Positions 23,670 to 33,700 of a stretch of 64,000 nucleotides of DNA are shown here, in pieces (position 1 is the first letter of the stretch; each line of letters begins with the position of its first letter). Both the position numbers and the translations under genes were made by a program. The stretch covers positions 124,001-188,000 of the forward strand of contig MWDJ01000002.1 of NCBI GenBank assembly GCA_002070505.1, in the 5' to 3' direction. The notes under the pieces are model-generated. The model ran no database searches and was not told where the DNA came from. It saw only the letters and a program-made list of their open reading frames with translations. Source of the DNA: Bacteroidetes bacterium ADurb.Bin145. GTDB taxonomy: Bacteria > Bacteroidota > Bacteroidia > Bacteroidales > VadinHA17.

Positions 23670-25712
23670 ATGAGCATTGATGTAAACAAACTGGCAGCTG
23701 ATAATATCCGCATCCTGGCGATGTCGATGGTTGAAAAATCCAAATCGGGTCACCCCGGCGGAGCCATGGGTGGTGCTGATTTTATTCATATTCTTTTTTC
23801 TGAATTCCTGAACTTCGATCCTGATGATCCGAAGTGGATCAACCGTGACAGGTTTTTTCTTGATCCCGGACATATGTCCCCGATGCTTTACTCTATACTT
23901 ACACTCACAGGAAATTTTACAGTTGAGGAATTAAAACAGTTCCGTCAATGGGGAAGCCCTACTCCCGGTCACCCGGAACTTGATGTGATGCGCGGGATAG
24001 AAAATACTTCCGGTCCTCTTGGACAGGGACATACAATGGCTGTGGGAGCTGCTATAGCTGAAAGATTCCTTTCCACAAGATTTGGCGATCTGTTTGCTCA
24101 TAAGACATTCGCATTCATTTCCGACGGTGGCGTTCAGGAAGAGATATCACAGGGAGCAGGACGCCTTGCAGGCTACCTGGGCCTGAATAACCTCATTATG
24201 TTCTACGATTCCAACGGTATCCAGCTCTCAACCGAAACAAATGCAGTTACTATTGAAGATACTGCAATGAAATACCGTTCATGGGGATGGGAAGTTATTA
24301 CTATAGACGGCAATGACCATGACCAGATCAGAAAAGCCCTGAACAATGCTGTCGCTTCCAGGGAAAAACCCGTTATTATAATCGGAAAAACAATAATGGG
24401 TAAGGGCCTGCTCGATAACGACGGGAATTCTTTTGAAAGAAAAACATCAACACATGGTATGCCCGTAAGCGAGGCAGGTGGTTCTTTTGAAAAATCTCTT
24501 CTTAACCTTGGAGGAGATATCTCAGATCCTTTTAAAATATTTGATGATGTAAGAGATCTTTATAAAAAAATAATTGAAGATAAAAGAAAAAGAGCTCAGG
24601 AATGGAGAAAGAAAAAAGCTGACTGGGCGTCAAAGAATAGTGAACTAAACAAAAAGCTCGAACTTTTTTATTCCGGAAATATCCCGGAGATCGATTTCAA
24701 AACCATACAGCAGAAAGAAAACTCAGCGACAAGAGCCGCTTCAGCTGCCGTGCTCAGTGTTCTTGCCAAAAAGGTGGAGAACATGATAGTTGCGTCTGCC
24801 GACCTGTCAAATTCTGATAAGACTGACGGCTTCCTTAAGAACACAAAAGCCTTTACAAGAGGTGACTTCTCAGGGGCATTCCTTCAGGCAGGCGTTGCGG
24901 AACTGACAATGGCGGCAGTCATGAACGGGATGGCCCTCCATGGCGGTGTGATACCTGCCTGCGGAACATTCTTCGTCTTTTCCGATTATATGAAGCCTGC
25001 CGTACGTCTTGCATGTCTTATGGGACTGCCGGTCAAGTATATCTGGACCCATGATGCTTTCAGGGTAGGTGAAGACGGCCCGACGCACCAGCCTGTGGAA
25101 CAGGAGGCTCAGATAAGGCTTATGGAACACCTGAAGAACCATCGTGGAGAGAACAGCATGCTGGTCCTGCGGCCTGCCGATGCTGTCGAAACAAATGTAG
25201 CCTGGAAACTGGCTCTTGAAAATAAAAGTACACCTACAGCCCTTATCCTCTCACGCCAGAATATTAAAGATCTCCCATCAGATACCAACGACAGGTTCCA
25301 TGATGCTATGAAATCAAAACATGGAGCTTATATTGTGCAGGATTCCCAGGATAACCCTGATGTAATTCTTGTCGCCAGCGGCTCAGAAGTGTCAACTCTT
25401 GTTGAAGGCGCTGCCCTCCTTAAAAAGGATAATCTTAAAGTAAGGATCGTATCTGCTCCTTCTGAAGGCTTGTTCAGAGGCGAAGAGGAATTCTACCGTG
25501 AAGCAGTTATACCTTATTCAATACCTGTTTTCGGACTTACTGCAGGATTACCTGTTACACTTCAGGGACTTGTCGGTCCTAAAGGTAAAGTATGGGGAGT
25601 TAATACTTTCGGATATTCTGCTCCTTATAAAGTCCTCGACGAGAAATTCGGTTTTACTGCTGAGAATGTTTACCGTCAGGTTAAAGAGTACCTGGCTCAA
25701 TATAAAAAGTAA
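23670..25712 (+). CDS. tkt: Transketolase
   Basis: This 680-residue thiamine-diphosphate enzyme of the pentose phosphate pathway has the full length of the family. The N-terminal part contains KSGHPGGAMGGADF, DPGHMSPMLYS, GPLGQGHTMAVG and the cofactor motif SDGGVQEEIS. The C-terminal part has THDAFRVGEDGPTHQPVEQ. It is a single-gene unit set off by terminators at 23536 and 25732. The 155-bp upstream region is A+T-rich with a weak TATATTTT box near 23631. Confidence 0.96.
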   Translation: MSIDVNKLAADNIRILAMSMVEKSKSGHPGGAMGGADFIHILFSEFLNFDPDDPKWINRDRFFLDPGHMSPMLYSILTLTGNFTVEELKQFRQWGSPTPGHPELDVMRGIENTSGPLGQGHTMAVGAAIAERFLSTRFGDLFAHKTFAFISDGGVQEEISQGAGRLAGYLGLNNLIMFYDSNGIQLSTETNAVTIEDTAMKYRSWGWEVITIDGNDHDQIRKALNNAVASREKPVIIIGKTIMGKGLLDNDGNSFERKTSTHGMPVSEAGGSFEKSLLNLGGDISDPFKIFDDVRDLYKKIIEDKRKRAQEWRKKKADWASKNSELNKKLELFYSGNIPEIDFKTIQQKENSATRAASAAVLSVLAKKVENMIVASADLSNSDKTDGFLKNTKAFTRGDFSGAFLQAGVAELTMAAVMNGMALHGGVIPACGTFFVFSDYMKPAVRLACLMGLPVKYIWTHDAFRVGEDGPTHQPVEQEAQIRLMEHLKNHRGENSMLVLRPADAVETNVAWKLALENKSTPTALILSRQNIKDLPSDTNDRFHDAMKSKHGAYIVQDSQDNPDVILVASGSEVSTLVEGAALLKKDNLKVRIVSAPSEGLFRGEEEFYREAVIPYSIPVFGLTAGLPVTLQGLVGPKGKVWGVNTFGYSAPYKVLDEKFGFTAENVYRQVKEYLAQYKK

Positions 25713-25731
25713 ACATTGTGATCATTCGTTT

Positions 25732-25760
25732 AAGGCCGCCTCATCAGCGGCCTTATTTTT
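25732..25760 (+). terminator. Terminator after transketolase
   Basis: AAGGCCGC (25732-25739) pairs with GCGGCCTT (25747-25754) around a 7-nt loop and is followed by ATTTTT. It is a strong GC-rich hairpin with a T tract, 20 bp after the tkt stop. Confidence 0.88.
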
Positions 25761-25762
25761 AT

Positions 25763-25770
25763 TATATTTG
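25763..25770 (+). promoter_or_regulatory. Bacteroidota-type -7 promoter box for the HAD gene
   Basis: TATATTTG matches TAnnTTTG exactly and lies 18 bp before the ATG at 25789, directly after the tkt terminator. The inferred leader is about 12 nt. Confidence 0.6.
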
Positions 25771-25788
25771 CGCCCATAATTTTGAAAA

Positions 25789-26388
25789 ATGGAACACGAT
25801 ATAAAGCCCGGTGTAAAAGGACTTATTTTTGATCTTGACGGAACACTTGCCGATACAATGCCCTATCATTTCATGGGCTGGAAACTGGCAAGTAAAAAAT
25901 TCGGAATTGACATGGATAAGGCTTTCCTCCGGAAGCTTAACGGAAGTCCCGGAAAAGTAATTGCCACTGAACTTATTAAAACCTATGGTAAGGAAGGTGA
26001 GATTTCCATAGACGAGATAATAAGGGAAAAGATCAGACAGTTCGATAAGTTCCAGCATAAAGTCAGACCTGTTAAACCAGTCGCTGATTTAGTAAGGAAG
26101 TATCATGGTGTTCTGCCAATGGCTGTAGGAACCGGAGGCCACCGGGAAACAGTGGTACGTACACTTGAAATTATCGGGCTGAAAAATTACTTCGATATTG
26201 TCGTGACATCAAACGATGTTGATAATTTTAAACCCCATCCTGAGACATTCCTTAAATGCGCTGAACTCATGAATGTCGATCCTTCTTGTATTGAGGTATT
26301 TGAAGACGGCCATCTCGGGCTGGAGGCAGCCCGAAGGGCAGGTATGATAGTGACGGATGTCAGCTCGTGGTATGATTCGAACTGGTAG
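25789..26388 (+). CDS. HAD-family phosphatase / beta-phosphoglucomutase-like
   Basis: This 199-residue HAD hydrolase has motif I DLDGTLADT (catalytic Asp near residues 16 and 18), motif II VGTGGHRETVVRTL, motif III around KPHPETFLKCAELM and motif IV FEDGHLGLEAARRAGM. The small alpha-helical cap of the beta-phosphoglucomutase/YqaB subfamily lies between motifs I and II. It acts on small phosphorylated sugars or related compounds; the precise substrate is unknown. It is monocistronic with its own promoter. Confidence 0.88.
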   Translation: MEHDIKPGVKGLIFDLDGTLADTMPYHFMGWKLASKKFGIDMDKAFLRKLNGSPGKVIATELIKTYGKEGEISIDEIIREKIRQFDKFQHKVRPVKPVADLVRKYHGVLPMAVGTGGHRETVVRTLEIIGLKNYFDIVVTSNDVDNFKPHPETFLKCAELMNVDPSCIEVFEDGHLGLEAARRAGMIVTDVSSWYDSNW

Positions 26389-26397
26389 GAGTCTCAA

Positions 26398-26463
26398 AAC
26401 CGGAGACCGGAGTCCGGAGATAAGGAGCAAAGCGACGTAATCCCGCGAAGCGGGACGGGAAGA
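26398..26463. repeat. Dispersed palindromic repeat, copy 1
   Basis: The unit runs from AACCGGAGACCGGAG to CGGGACGGGAAGA and contains the hairpin TCCCGCGAAGCGGGA. A second copy lies at 52413-52470 with near-identical sequence; this copy has 7 extra bases (a TCCGGAG expansion). It occupies the gap between the HAD and mnmD genes. Confidence 0.85.
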
Positions 26464-26490
26464 ATAATCCAATGAATTTATGGTTGAGGA

Positions 26491-27156
26491 ATGACAGATA
26501 TTAGAAACATAGTCACAACTTCTGATGGTTCCCATACTATTTATGTTCCGGAATTAAAGGAACACTACCATTCCATCCATGGTGCCGTCCAGGAATCGAA
26601 GCACATATTCATAAATAACGGATTTGATGTTTGTAAAGCTGAGCCGGTTAAAATTTTTGAGGTCGGATTCGGAACTGGTCTGAATGCGCTCCTGACAGCA
26701 ATAAGAAGTATTAATTCTAAAAGACAGGTATATTATACGTCAATTGAGAAATATCCCCTCGATAAGAGTGTCACTGATGTTCTTAATCATGCTGTATTCG
26801 CCGGTCCTCAAGGGGAAACGCTTTACAAGCAGATCCATAATGCCCAGCCTGGAATAATGACACCTGTATGCAGTACTTTCAATATTGAAAAAATTATCGG
26901 AGATCTTGTAACTGATTTATTATCAGGATCATATGATCTTATATATTTTGATGCTTTTGGTCCGGACAAGCAGCCGGAGATATGGTCACTGCAAGTATTT
27001 GAGAAGATATCAGCAATAACAAAACCGGGAGGGATACTTGTCACATATTCCTGCAAAGGCGATGTAAAAAGGAAGCTCAGGGAAGTCGGATTTGATACAA
27101 TGCTCTGCCCCGGGCCACCCGGAAAGAGGCATATTTTACGCGCCTGCAAAATCTGA
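26491..27156 (+). CDS. mnmD: tRNA 5-methylaminomethyl-2-thiouridine methyltransferase, MnmD-like
   Basis: This 221-residue SAM-dependent methyltransferase corresponds to the methylating half of MnmC. It acts on the wobble uridine of certain tRNAs. Motifs visible are [14 protein letters not shown] (SAM binding), [17 protein letters not shown] (active site) and [15 protein letters not shown]. There is no FAD-oxidase domain, so it is the stand-alone MnmD form common in Bacteroidota. The start MTDIRNIV at 26491 fits the family. Confidence 0.92.
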   Translation: MTDIRNIVTTSDGSHTIYVPELKEHYHSIHGAVQESKHIFINNGFDVCKAEPVKIFEVGFGTGLNALLTAIRSINSKRQVYYTSIEKYPLDKSVTDVLNHAVFAGPQGETLYKQIHNAQPGIMTPVCSTFNIEKIIGDLVTDLLSGSYDLIYFDAFGPDKQPEIWSLQVFEKISAITKPGGILVTYSCKGDVKRKLREVGFDTMLCPGPPGKRHILRACKI

Positions 27157-27195
27157 AAAAAACAAATAAACTCTTTTTTACAAAGGTCAAAGTGT

Positions 27196-27203
27196 TATCT
27201 TTG
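27196..27203 (+). promoter_or_regulatory. Bacteroidota-type -7 promoter box for the FKBP gene
   Basis: TATCTTTG matches TAnnTTTG and lies 25 bp before the ATG at 27228. It rules out the in-frame upstream start at 27192, which would fall before the box. Confidence 0.68.
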
Positions 27204-27227
27204 CGGAAACTAAATTTAAAATATAAA

Positions 27228-27941
27228 ATGAAAATCAAGGGATTAGTAGTTCTGACAATTGTGATAGCCATGATAGCTGGCTCCTGCGGACAAAGTTCGG
27301 TTAAAAACGCAAAAATGAAAAGTGTAAGTGATACTCTTTCATATGCATTTGGCATCGTTAATTATAATGCACTTGTAAATGACAGTTTGATGCTTGATCC
27401 TATGCTTGTGGCCAAAGCTATGCTGGATGGAAAAAAAGGAGAACCAGCTATGTCTGATGATGAAGCAAGAGCTTTCATTATGGTATATGTGAACAAACGT
27501 GAAGAGGACAGGGCAGCAAAACAGGCTGAACAAAATAAAGTATTATATAAAGACTATATTATGCAGAACGAAGAATTCCTTCAGAAAAATAAAGAAAAAC
27601 AAGGTGTAACGGTAACACCGAGCGGACTACAGTATGAGGTTATCAAGATGGGAACCGGTGCCAAACCTACAGCAGAAAGCACTGTTAAAGTCCACTACAC
27701 GGGTACATTAGTCGATGGTACAAAATTCGACTCATCAGTCGACAGAGGCCAGCCCGCTGAATTCCCTGTATCAGGTGTAATTCAGGGATGGACAGAAGCC
27801 CTTCAGCTTATGCCTGTCGGATCAAAATTCAAGATATACCTTCCTGAGAACATTGCATATGGTGCAAACGGAGCAGGTGATGTTATAAAACCTTTCTCTA
27901 CTCTTATCTTTGAAGTGGAACTTCTTGAAATAACCAGATAG
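27228..27941 (+). CDS. FKBP-type peptidyl-prolyl isomerase, FkpA-like lipoprotein
   Basis: This 237-residue envelope protein begins with a lipoprotein signal ([20 protein letters not shown]; lipid-bearing Cys at about residue 20). An FkpA-type N-terminal dimerisation domain spans about 25-125 and a C-terminal FKBP domain about 130-237, with [34 protein letters not shown] and IAYGANGAG. It folds exported proteins. The start at 27228 was chosen from the promoter box at 27196. Confidence 0.93.
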   Translation: MKIKGLVVLTIVIAMIAGSCGQSSVKNAKMKSVSDTLSYAFGIVNYNALVNDSLMLDPMLVAKAMLDGKKGEPAMSDDEARAFIMVYVNKREEDRAAKQAEQNKVLYKDYIMQNEEFLQKNKEKQGVTVTPSGLQYEVIKMGTGAKPTAESTVKVHYTGTLVDGTKFDSSVDRGQPAEFPVSGVIQGWTEALQLMPVGSKFKIYLPENIAYGANGAGDVIKPFSTLIFEVELLEITR

Positions 27942-27948
27942 TTCATGA

Positions 27949-27964
27949 CCGGAGTATACTCCGG
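27949..27964. repeat. Perfect palindrome CCGGAGTATACTCCGG
   Basis: This 16-bp perfect palindrome sits 7 bp after the FKBP stop. As RNA it forms a 6-bp stem with a TATA loop, but no T tract follows. It may aid transcript ending or be an operator for the DUF3127 gene. Confidence 0.5.
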
Positions 27965-28014
27965 ATCATCTCAGTAATATTTTCAGATTGATAACATCAG
28001 AAGAGTAAATCAAG

Positions 28015-28395
28015 ATGGCTTTTGAAATTACCGGGAAAATAATTGATATCCTGCCTGTAAATCAGGTAAGTGATAAGTTCAGAAAACGCGAATTTGTTAT
28101 TGAAAAGAAAGAGAGCGGCGGAGCAGCAGTCTTTACCGATTATATTAAGTTCCAGCTTATACAGGATAAGTGCGACCTTATAAATGAATCATTTCTCAAT
28201 GAGGACGTGAAGATATGGTTCAATCTGAAAGGCAATAAATGGGAACGTGATGGCAAGATCAATTATTTCACCAACCTTGATGCCTGGAAGATAGAAAAGA
28301 CATCCGGCATAACAAGAAGCCAGGATTCTGCTCCGGGTCCCACACTCGAAGATTCTCCGTCCGAGATTGACGAACTAAGCGATCTTCCATTCTGA
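28015..28395 (+). CDS. DUF3127 domain protein (OB-fold-like)
   Basis: This 126-residue protein has a DUF3127 domain at about 1-95 (TGKIIDILPVNQVSDKFRKREFVIE, then IKFQLIQDKCDLI) and an acidic C-terminal tail ending DELSDLPF. The fold and the acidic hydrophobic tip resemble single-stranded-DNA-binding proteins. The family is common in Bacteroidota and of unproven function. It lies 3 bp before the M3 peptidase gene. Confidence 0.85.
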   Translation: MAFEITGKIIDILPVNQVSDKFRKREFVIEKKESGGAAVFTDYIKFQLIQDKCDLINESFLNEDVKIWFNLKGNKWERDGKINYFTNLDAWKIEKTSGITRSQDSAPGPTLEDSPSEIDELSDLPF

Positions 28396-28398
28396 GAA

Positions 28399-30435
28399 AT
28401 GGAAAATCCTCTTTTAAAGGATTGGAACACTCCCTTTGGCACGCCTCCATTTCCTGCCATTGGGATATCCCATTTCAGGCCGGCAATTGAGGAGCTGATA
28501 AATCAGGCTTCTGCAGAAATAGACTTAATTATTTCAAATCAGGATCCTGCTGATTTCGAAAATAGTATTGCTGCACTCGATCGTGCGGGTGAAAAACTTG
28601 GCGACATAAGTTCAATCCTGTTCAACCTTAACAGCGCGGAGACGAGCAAAGAACTTCAGATAGTCACTCAGGATATCTCTCCCCTCCTCACCCGCTTTTC
28701 AAATGATATTACCCTGAATGAAAAACTCTTCGAAAGAGTGAAATATGTCTATGAGCGAAAAGACAGTTGCGGCCTGAACACTGAACAGCAGATGCTTCTT
28801 GAAAAACACTACAGGAACTTCATCCTTGGCGGAGCCGGTCTGACTCAGGATAAAAAAACAAGATTCCGGGAAATATCAGAAGAATTATCGAAGCTGTCAC
28901 TGAAGTTTGAGGAGCATATACTCAATGAGACAAATGATTTTGAACTTCATCTTATGTCTCCTGATGATCTTGCGGGATTGCCGGAGGATTCTATAGAAGC
29001 TGCATCGGAGGAAGCTGTCAGCCGTGGCAAAAAGGGATGGGTCTTTACACTGCATGCCCCAAGCTTCATACCCTTCATGAAATATTCTGAAAGAAGGGAC
29101 CTGAGGGAAAAAATGTACCGGGCATATTCTTCCAGAGCGTACCACTCCAATGATAATGATAACAGGCAAATGGTCCTGAGGATTGTTAATCTTCGACTGG
29201 AACTGGCTAATATTCTTGGATTTAAAAATTTTGCAGATCTGACACTTGGCGACAGGATGCTTGACTCGGTGGAAAAAGTCAGATCATTTCTTCACGAGCT
29301 GCATCATGCATCATTTCCGGCAGCACGTCGCGATTTTGACAATGTAATGGATTATGCCCTGAAAAACGGACATAAAGGCACATTCGAGAGATGGGACTGG
29401 GCCTTTTATTCGGAGAAGCTGCGTAAGGCAAAATTCGAAATTGACGATGAACTGCTGAGACCATATTTTGCACTTGAAAATCTTGAACAGGCAGTGCTCG
29501 GTTTGGCTTCAACGCTTTTCGGTATCAGGTTCATTCGCCGGAACGATATCCCTGTCTATAATCCTGAAGTAAAGACCTGGGAGGTGCTCGATGCTGATGA
29601 CTCCCCGTTGGCTGTGCTTTACATTGATTATTTTCCACGCAAAGGCAAAAACGGAGGAGCCTGGATGACAAGTTACAGGGAACAAAGGATCTCCGATGGA
29701 AAGGATATCAGGCCATTGATTTCAATCGTTGCAAATTTTACGAGACCAACCGGTACTAAACCATCACTGCTTACCTTCGAAGAAGTGAATACCTTTCTTC
29801 ACGAATTCGGTCACTCCCTCCATGGGATCTTTTCAAAATGCAGCTATGAATCACTCGCTGGTACAAATGTTGCTCGCGATTTTGTTGAGCTGCCATCTCA
29901 GTTCATGGAAAATTATGCAGGTGAAAAAGAGTGGCTTAAAACATGGGCACGCCATTATCTGACAGGTGAAACAATCCCTGACAATCTGATAGAGAAGATC
30001 AGGGAATCTCTTACCTATAACGAAGGATATGCATGCAACAGACAACTCAGCTTTGGTTTCCTCGACATGGCATGGCATACATTAACCGGGGAAATAAACA
30101 CGGGGGTTGATGAATTTGAAAGAAAGGCTGTCGCCTCAACCGAGCTCTTCCCTCCTGTCGACGGAACCAATATAAGTGTCTCTTTCGGACATATATTCGG
30201 AGGAGGCTACGCATCAGGCTATTATGGTTACAAATGGGCTGAAGTGCTCGACGCTGACGCTTTCAGCTATTTTAAGGAAACCGGGATCTTTAACCGGAAC
30301 ACTGCAACATCTTTCAGAAAAAACATTCTTGAAAGAGGAGGCAGTAATAAACCAATGGTTCTCTACAAAATGTTCAGGGGCAAAGAACCCTCGATAGATG
30401 CCCTTCTTGAAAGAAGCGGTTTAAAAGTATCCTGA
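28399..30435 (+). CDS. dcp: M3 family metallopeptidase (peptidyl-dipeptidase Dcp / oligopeptidase A type)
   Basis: This 678-residue zinc peptidase is close to the family's usual 680. The zinc site HEFGHSLHG lies near residue 468, preceded by EEVNTFL, with the third ligand region in the following helix. FGHIFGGGYASGYYGYKWAEVLDADAF is the typical C-terminal substrate-binding block. No signal peptide is seen, so it is probably cytoplasmic peptide turnover. It is likely cotranscribed with the DUF3127 gene (3-bp gap). Confidence 0.93.
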   Translation: MENPLLKDWNTPFGTPPFPAIGISHFRPAIEELINQASAEIDLIISNQDPADFENSIAALDRAGEKLGDISSILFNLNSAETSKELQIVTQDISPLLTRFSNDITLNEKLFERVKYVYERKDSCGLNTEQQMLLEKHYRNFILGGAGLTQDKKTRFREISEELSKLSLKFEEHILNETNDFELHLMSPDDLAGLPEDSIEAASEEAVSRGKKGWVFTLHAPSFIPFMKYSERRDLREKMYRAYSSRAYHSNDNDNRQMVLRIVNLRLELANILGFKNFADLTLGDRMLDSVEKVRSFLHELHHASFPAARRDFDNVMDYALKNGHKGTFERWDWAFYSEKLRKAKFEIDDELLRPYFALENLEQAVLGLASTLFGIRFIRRNDIPVYNPEVKTWEVLDADDSPLAVLYIDYFPRKGKNGGAWMTSYREQRISDGKDIRPLISIVANFTRPTGTKPSLLTFEEVNTFLHEFGHSLHGIFSKCSYESLAGTNVARDFVELPSQFMENYAGEKEWLKTWARHYLTGETIPDNLIEKIRESLTYNEGYACNRQLSFGFLDMAWHTLTGEINTGVDEFERKAVASTELFPPVDGTNISVSFGHIFGGGYASGYYGYKWAEVLDADAFSYFKETGIFNRNTATSFRKNILERGGSNKPMVLYKMFRGKEPSIDALLERSGLKVS

Positions 30436-30510
30436 TAGTTGATACTTCATCTTACCTGTTAATTTTTTATATGAGTGTTAAGAATTATTAATACAATTTC
30501 TAAGACCGCT

Positions 30511-30671
30511 AGAAAATCAATTTAATTACCCCAGCCCCAACCTTGCTCCGCCGAAGCGGCTACGCGAAGGCGAGGGGGGAGTAAATTGATTTTGGCTGCG
30601 CCGCGCTCTCCCGACAAGTCGGGATCGGTTCTTCGCTCGCCTTGGGGTCGGGGTAATCGAAGAAAATCAAT
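30511..30671. mobile_element. MITE-like palindromic element flanked by 11-bp direct repeats
   Basis: Terminal inverted repeats of 16 bp (30525-30540 and 30642-30657, one mismatch) enclose a GC-rich core with hairpins such as CCCGACaaGTCGGG. AGAAAATCAAT occurs on both outer sides (30511-30521 and 30661-30671), resembling a target duplication. An inverted copy, AAATTGATTTT, sits inside at 30583-30593. It encodes no protein. The rest of the 358-bp gap 30436-30793 is A+T-rich, with a weak TATATTTA box at 30720-30727 for purL. Confidence 0.65.
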
Positions 30672-30793
30672 GAAAGAATGTGCATGATACCTGATACTCA
30701 GTATTTATTAAACAAGTATTATATTTACCATTACAATAAATCAGTAAAATTTTATTTTATAGCACTGATTAACAATCTATTATCATCATTACA

Positions 30794-33700
30794 ATGATCC
30801 TATTCTTTCAATACAGCCCCGGAATCATAATCGCAGCCGGAACTCATTCAAAGATTTCAGAAAAAGACATAAGTAAATTAAAATGGCTTTTCGGAAATGC
30901 CGAACTCATCAAAAAGGAATCCCTGAGCGGAACATATATCGGTCCCCGCAGGGAAATGATAACTCCCTGGAGTACCAACGCTGTTGAAATAACCCAGAAC
31001 ATGGGGATAAAAGGAATTGAGAGGATAGAGGAATTTCGCCGTTCACGTAAAGATTCGGTCCGTGATCCGATGCTTCAGGAAGTCTATAAAGGACTGGACC
31101 AAAGTCTTTTCACTATCGACCGCCTTCCCGAACCTATTCTGTTTATCGATAATATCAGGGAGTATAATAAAAAAGAAGGCCTTGCACTTAATGAAGCGGA
31201 GATTGAATATCTTGAAGAACTCAGCCTTAAGCTTGGAAGGAAGCTTACTGACAGTGAGGTCTTCGGGTTCTCACAGGTGAATTCAGAACATTGCCGGCAT
31301 AAAATTTTCAACGGAACTTTCATTATTGACGGGAAGGAAAGAGAATCAACCCTCTTTCAGATGATCAAACTCACTACAAAACAGAATCCAAATAAGGTAG
31401 TGTCTGCTTACAAGGATAACTGTGCGTTTATTGAAGGGCCTGTCATTGAACAGTTTGCACCCGCATCACAGGATAAGCCTGACTATTTTAAAATAAAGAA
31501 TTTTGAATCCGTTCTGTCTTTAAAAGCAGAGACACACAATTTTCCCACGACTGTTGAACCTTTTAACGGAGCTTCAACCGGTACCGGAGGTGAGATAAGA
31601 GACCGTATTGCTGGAGGTAAAGGAGCTTTTCCGATAGCCGGAACAGCTGTATATATGACCGCATATCCAAGGACAGAAGGTCCAAGGCCCTGGGAACAGG
31701 CTACTGAAGAGAGGCCCTGGCTATATCAGACTCCCGCTGATATTCTCATAAAAGCTTCAAATGGAGCAAGCGATTTCGGAAATAAGTTTGGTCAGCCGCT
31801 TATCTGTGGCTCAGTCCTGACCTTTGAACATTTTGAAAATGGCAGGAAATATGGTTATGACAAAGTGATAATGCTTGCCGGAGGTATCGGAACCGGTAAA
31901 AAAAATTCAAGTAAAAAAGACACTCCTGAAAAAGGTGACGCAATAATCCTTCTCGGAGGAGATAATTACAGAATAGGTATGGGAGGAGGAGCCGTTTCCT
32001 CCGTAGAGACAGGAAAATATGACAGCTCGATAGAATTGAATGCCGTTCAGCGTGCAAACCCTGAAATGCAAAAAAGGGTATATAATGCAATAAGGGCTTT
32101 AAGCGAGATGGATAAGAATCCTGTTGTCTCAATTCACGATCATGGCGCCGGAGGGCATCTGAACTGCCTCTCCGAGCTTGTCGAAGAAACCGGCGGGATT
32201 ATTGATATAAGCAAACTCCCGGTCGGAGATCCTACTCTTTCAGCAAAAGAGATCATCGGGAATGAGTCGCAGGAACGTATGGGACTGGTAATGAAGAAGA
32301 GATCAGTTAACTTACTGAAAAAGATAGCTGAAAGAGAAAGAGCCCCGCTGTATGTCATTGGCGAAGTGACAGGAGATCATAAGTTCATCCTGATCAATCC
32401 AATAACCGGAGATAAACCCGTTGATCTGGATCTTGAATCGTTCTTTGGCAACCCGCCGAAGACAATCATGAAGGATATCAGGATCCAAAAGGCTTATGCC
32501 GCGATCAGCTACGATACGGGGAAAATACATAAATATGCCGAGATGATCCTGCAACTTGAGGAGGTTGCATGTAAAGACTGGCTAACAAATAAAGTTGACA
32601 GGTCTGTAACCGGGAGAATAGCGAAACAGCAGTGTGCCGGCCCGCTCCAACTGCCACTGAATAATACCGGTGTCATAGCACTCGATTACAGGGGCAGATC
32701 AGGGATGGCAACATCGATCGGTCATGCTCCTGCCGCAGGACTCATTGATCCTGCTTCAGGTCCGGTTCTTTCAATTGCAGAAGCCTTAACAAATATTATA
32801 TGGGCCCCTCTTGAAAATAAAATTAAAAGTATTTCATTATCAGCTAACTGGATCTGGCCCTGTAAAAATGAGGGTGAAGACTCAAGACTCTACGATGCTG
32901 TGAAAGCTGCCAGCGATTTTGCTGTTGCCCTCGGAATAAATATTCCCACCGGAAAAGACAGTCTGTCGATGACACAGAAATACCCCGACCAGGTTGTTTA
33001 CTCACCCGGAACAGTAATCATCACCGCTGCTGCTGAAGTAAAGGATATCAGGAAGATCGTAGAACCGGTTGTTGTGAACGATCCTTATACAAGCCTACTC
33101 TATATCGATATGAGCAGGGATTCCTTCAGAACCGGGGGAAGCGCTCTCGGACAGGTTATCAACAGGCTTGGCTCTGAAGCACCGACAGTAACTGATCCTG
33201 CCTATTTTGCTGAAGTGTTCAATACAGTGCAGGACCTTATTCATAAAGGCAAGATATTGTCCGGACATGATATCTCAGCCGGAGGCATGTTAACTACACT
33301 TCTTGAAATGTGTTTTTCAAATATCTCCGGAGGACTTGCCGTTAACCTGTCGGCAATAAATGAAAATGACATTATCAAAATACTCTTCAGTCAGAACCCC
33401 GGAATAATCATACAGGTGAAGGATGAGGATGAGGTTGCTGAGATACTCCTTGAAAATGGAATTTCGTATTTTTCAATTGGCCATCCGGTGCATGAACGTA
33501 TGATATTCCTTACCCATGGTGATTTTCATACAAAATTTGATATAGATCATCTTCGGGATAAATGGTTTAAGACGTCCTATCTCCTCGATTGCAGGCAAAC
33601 ATTGGAAAAGCTGGCAAAAGAAAGATTTGATAATTATCTGAATCACGCTCTTAAGCCCGATTTGGGAAATTTCGCCGGAACATTCAGGTCTCTGGGGGTA

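Noticed and set aside
26398-26463. Palindromic repeat considered as a terminator of the HAD gene
   Set aside because: The hairpin has no T tract, and the same sequence recurs elsewhere in a different gene context.
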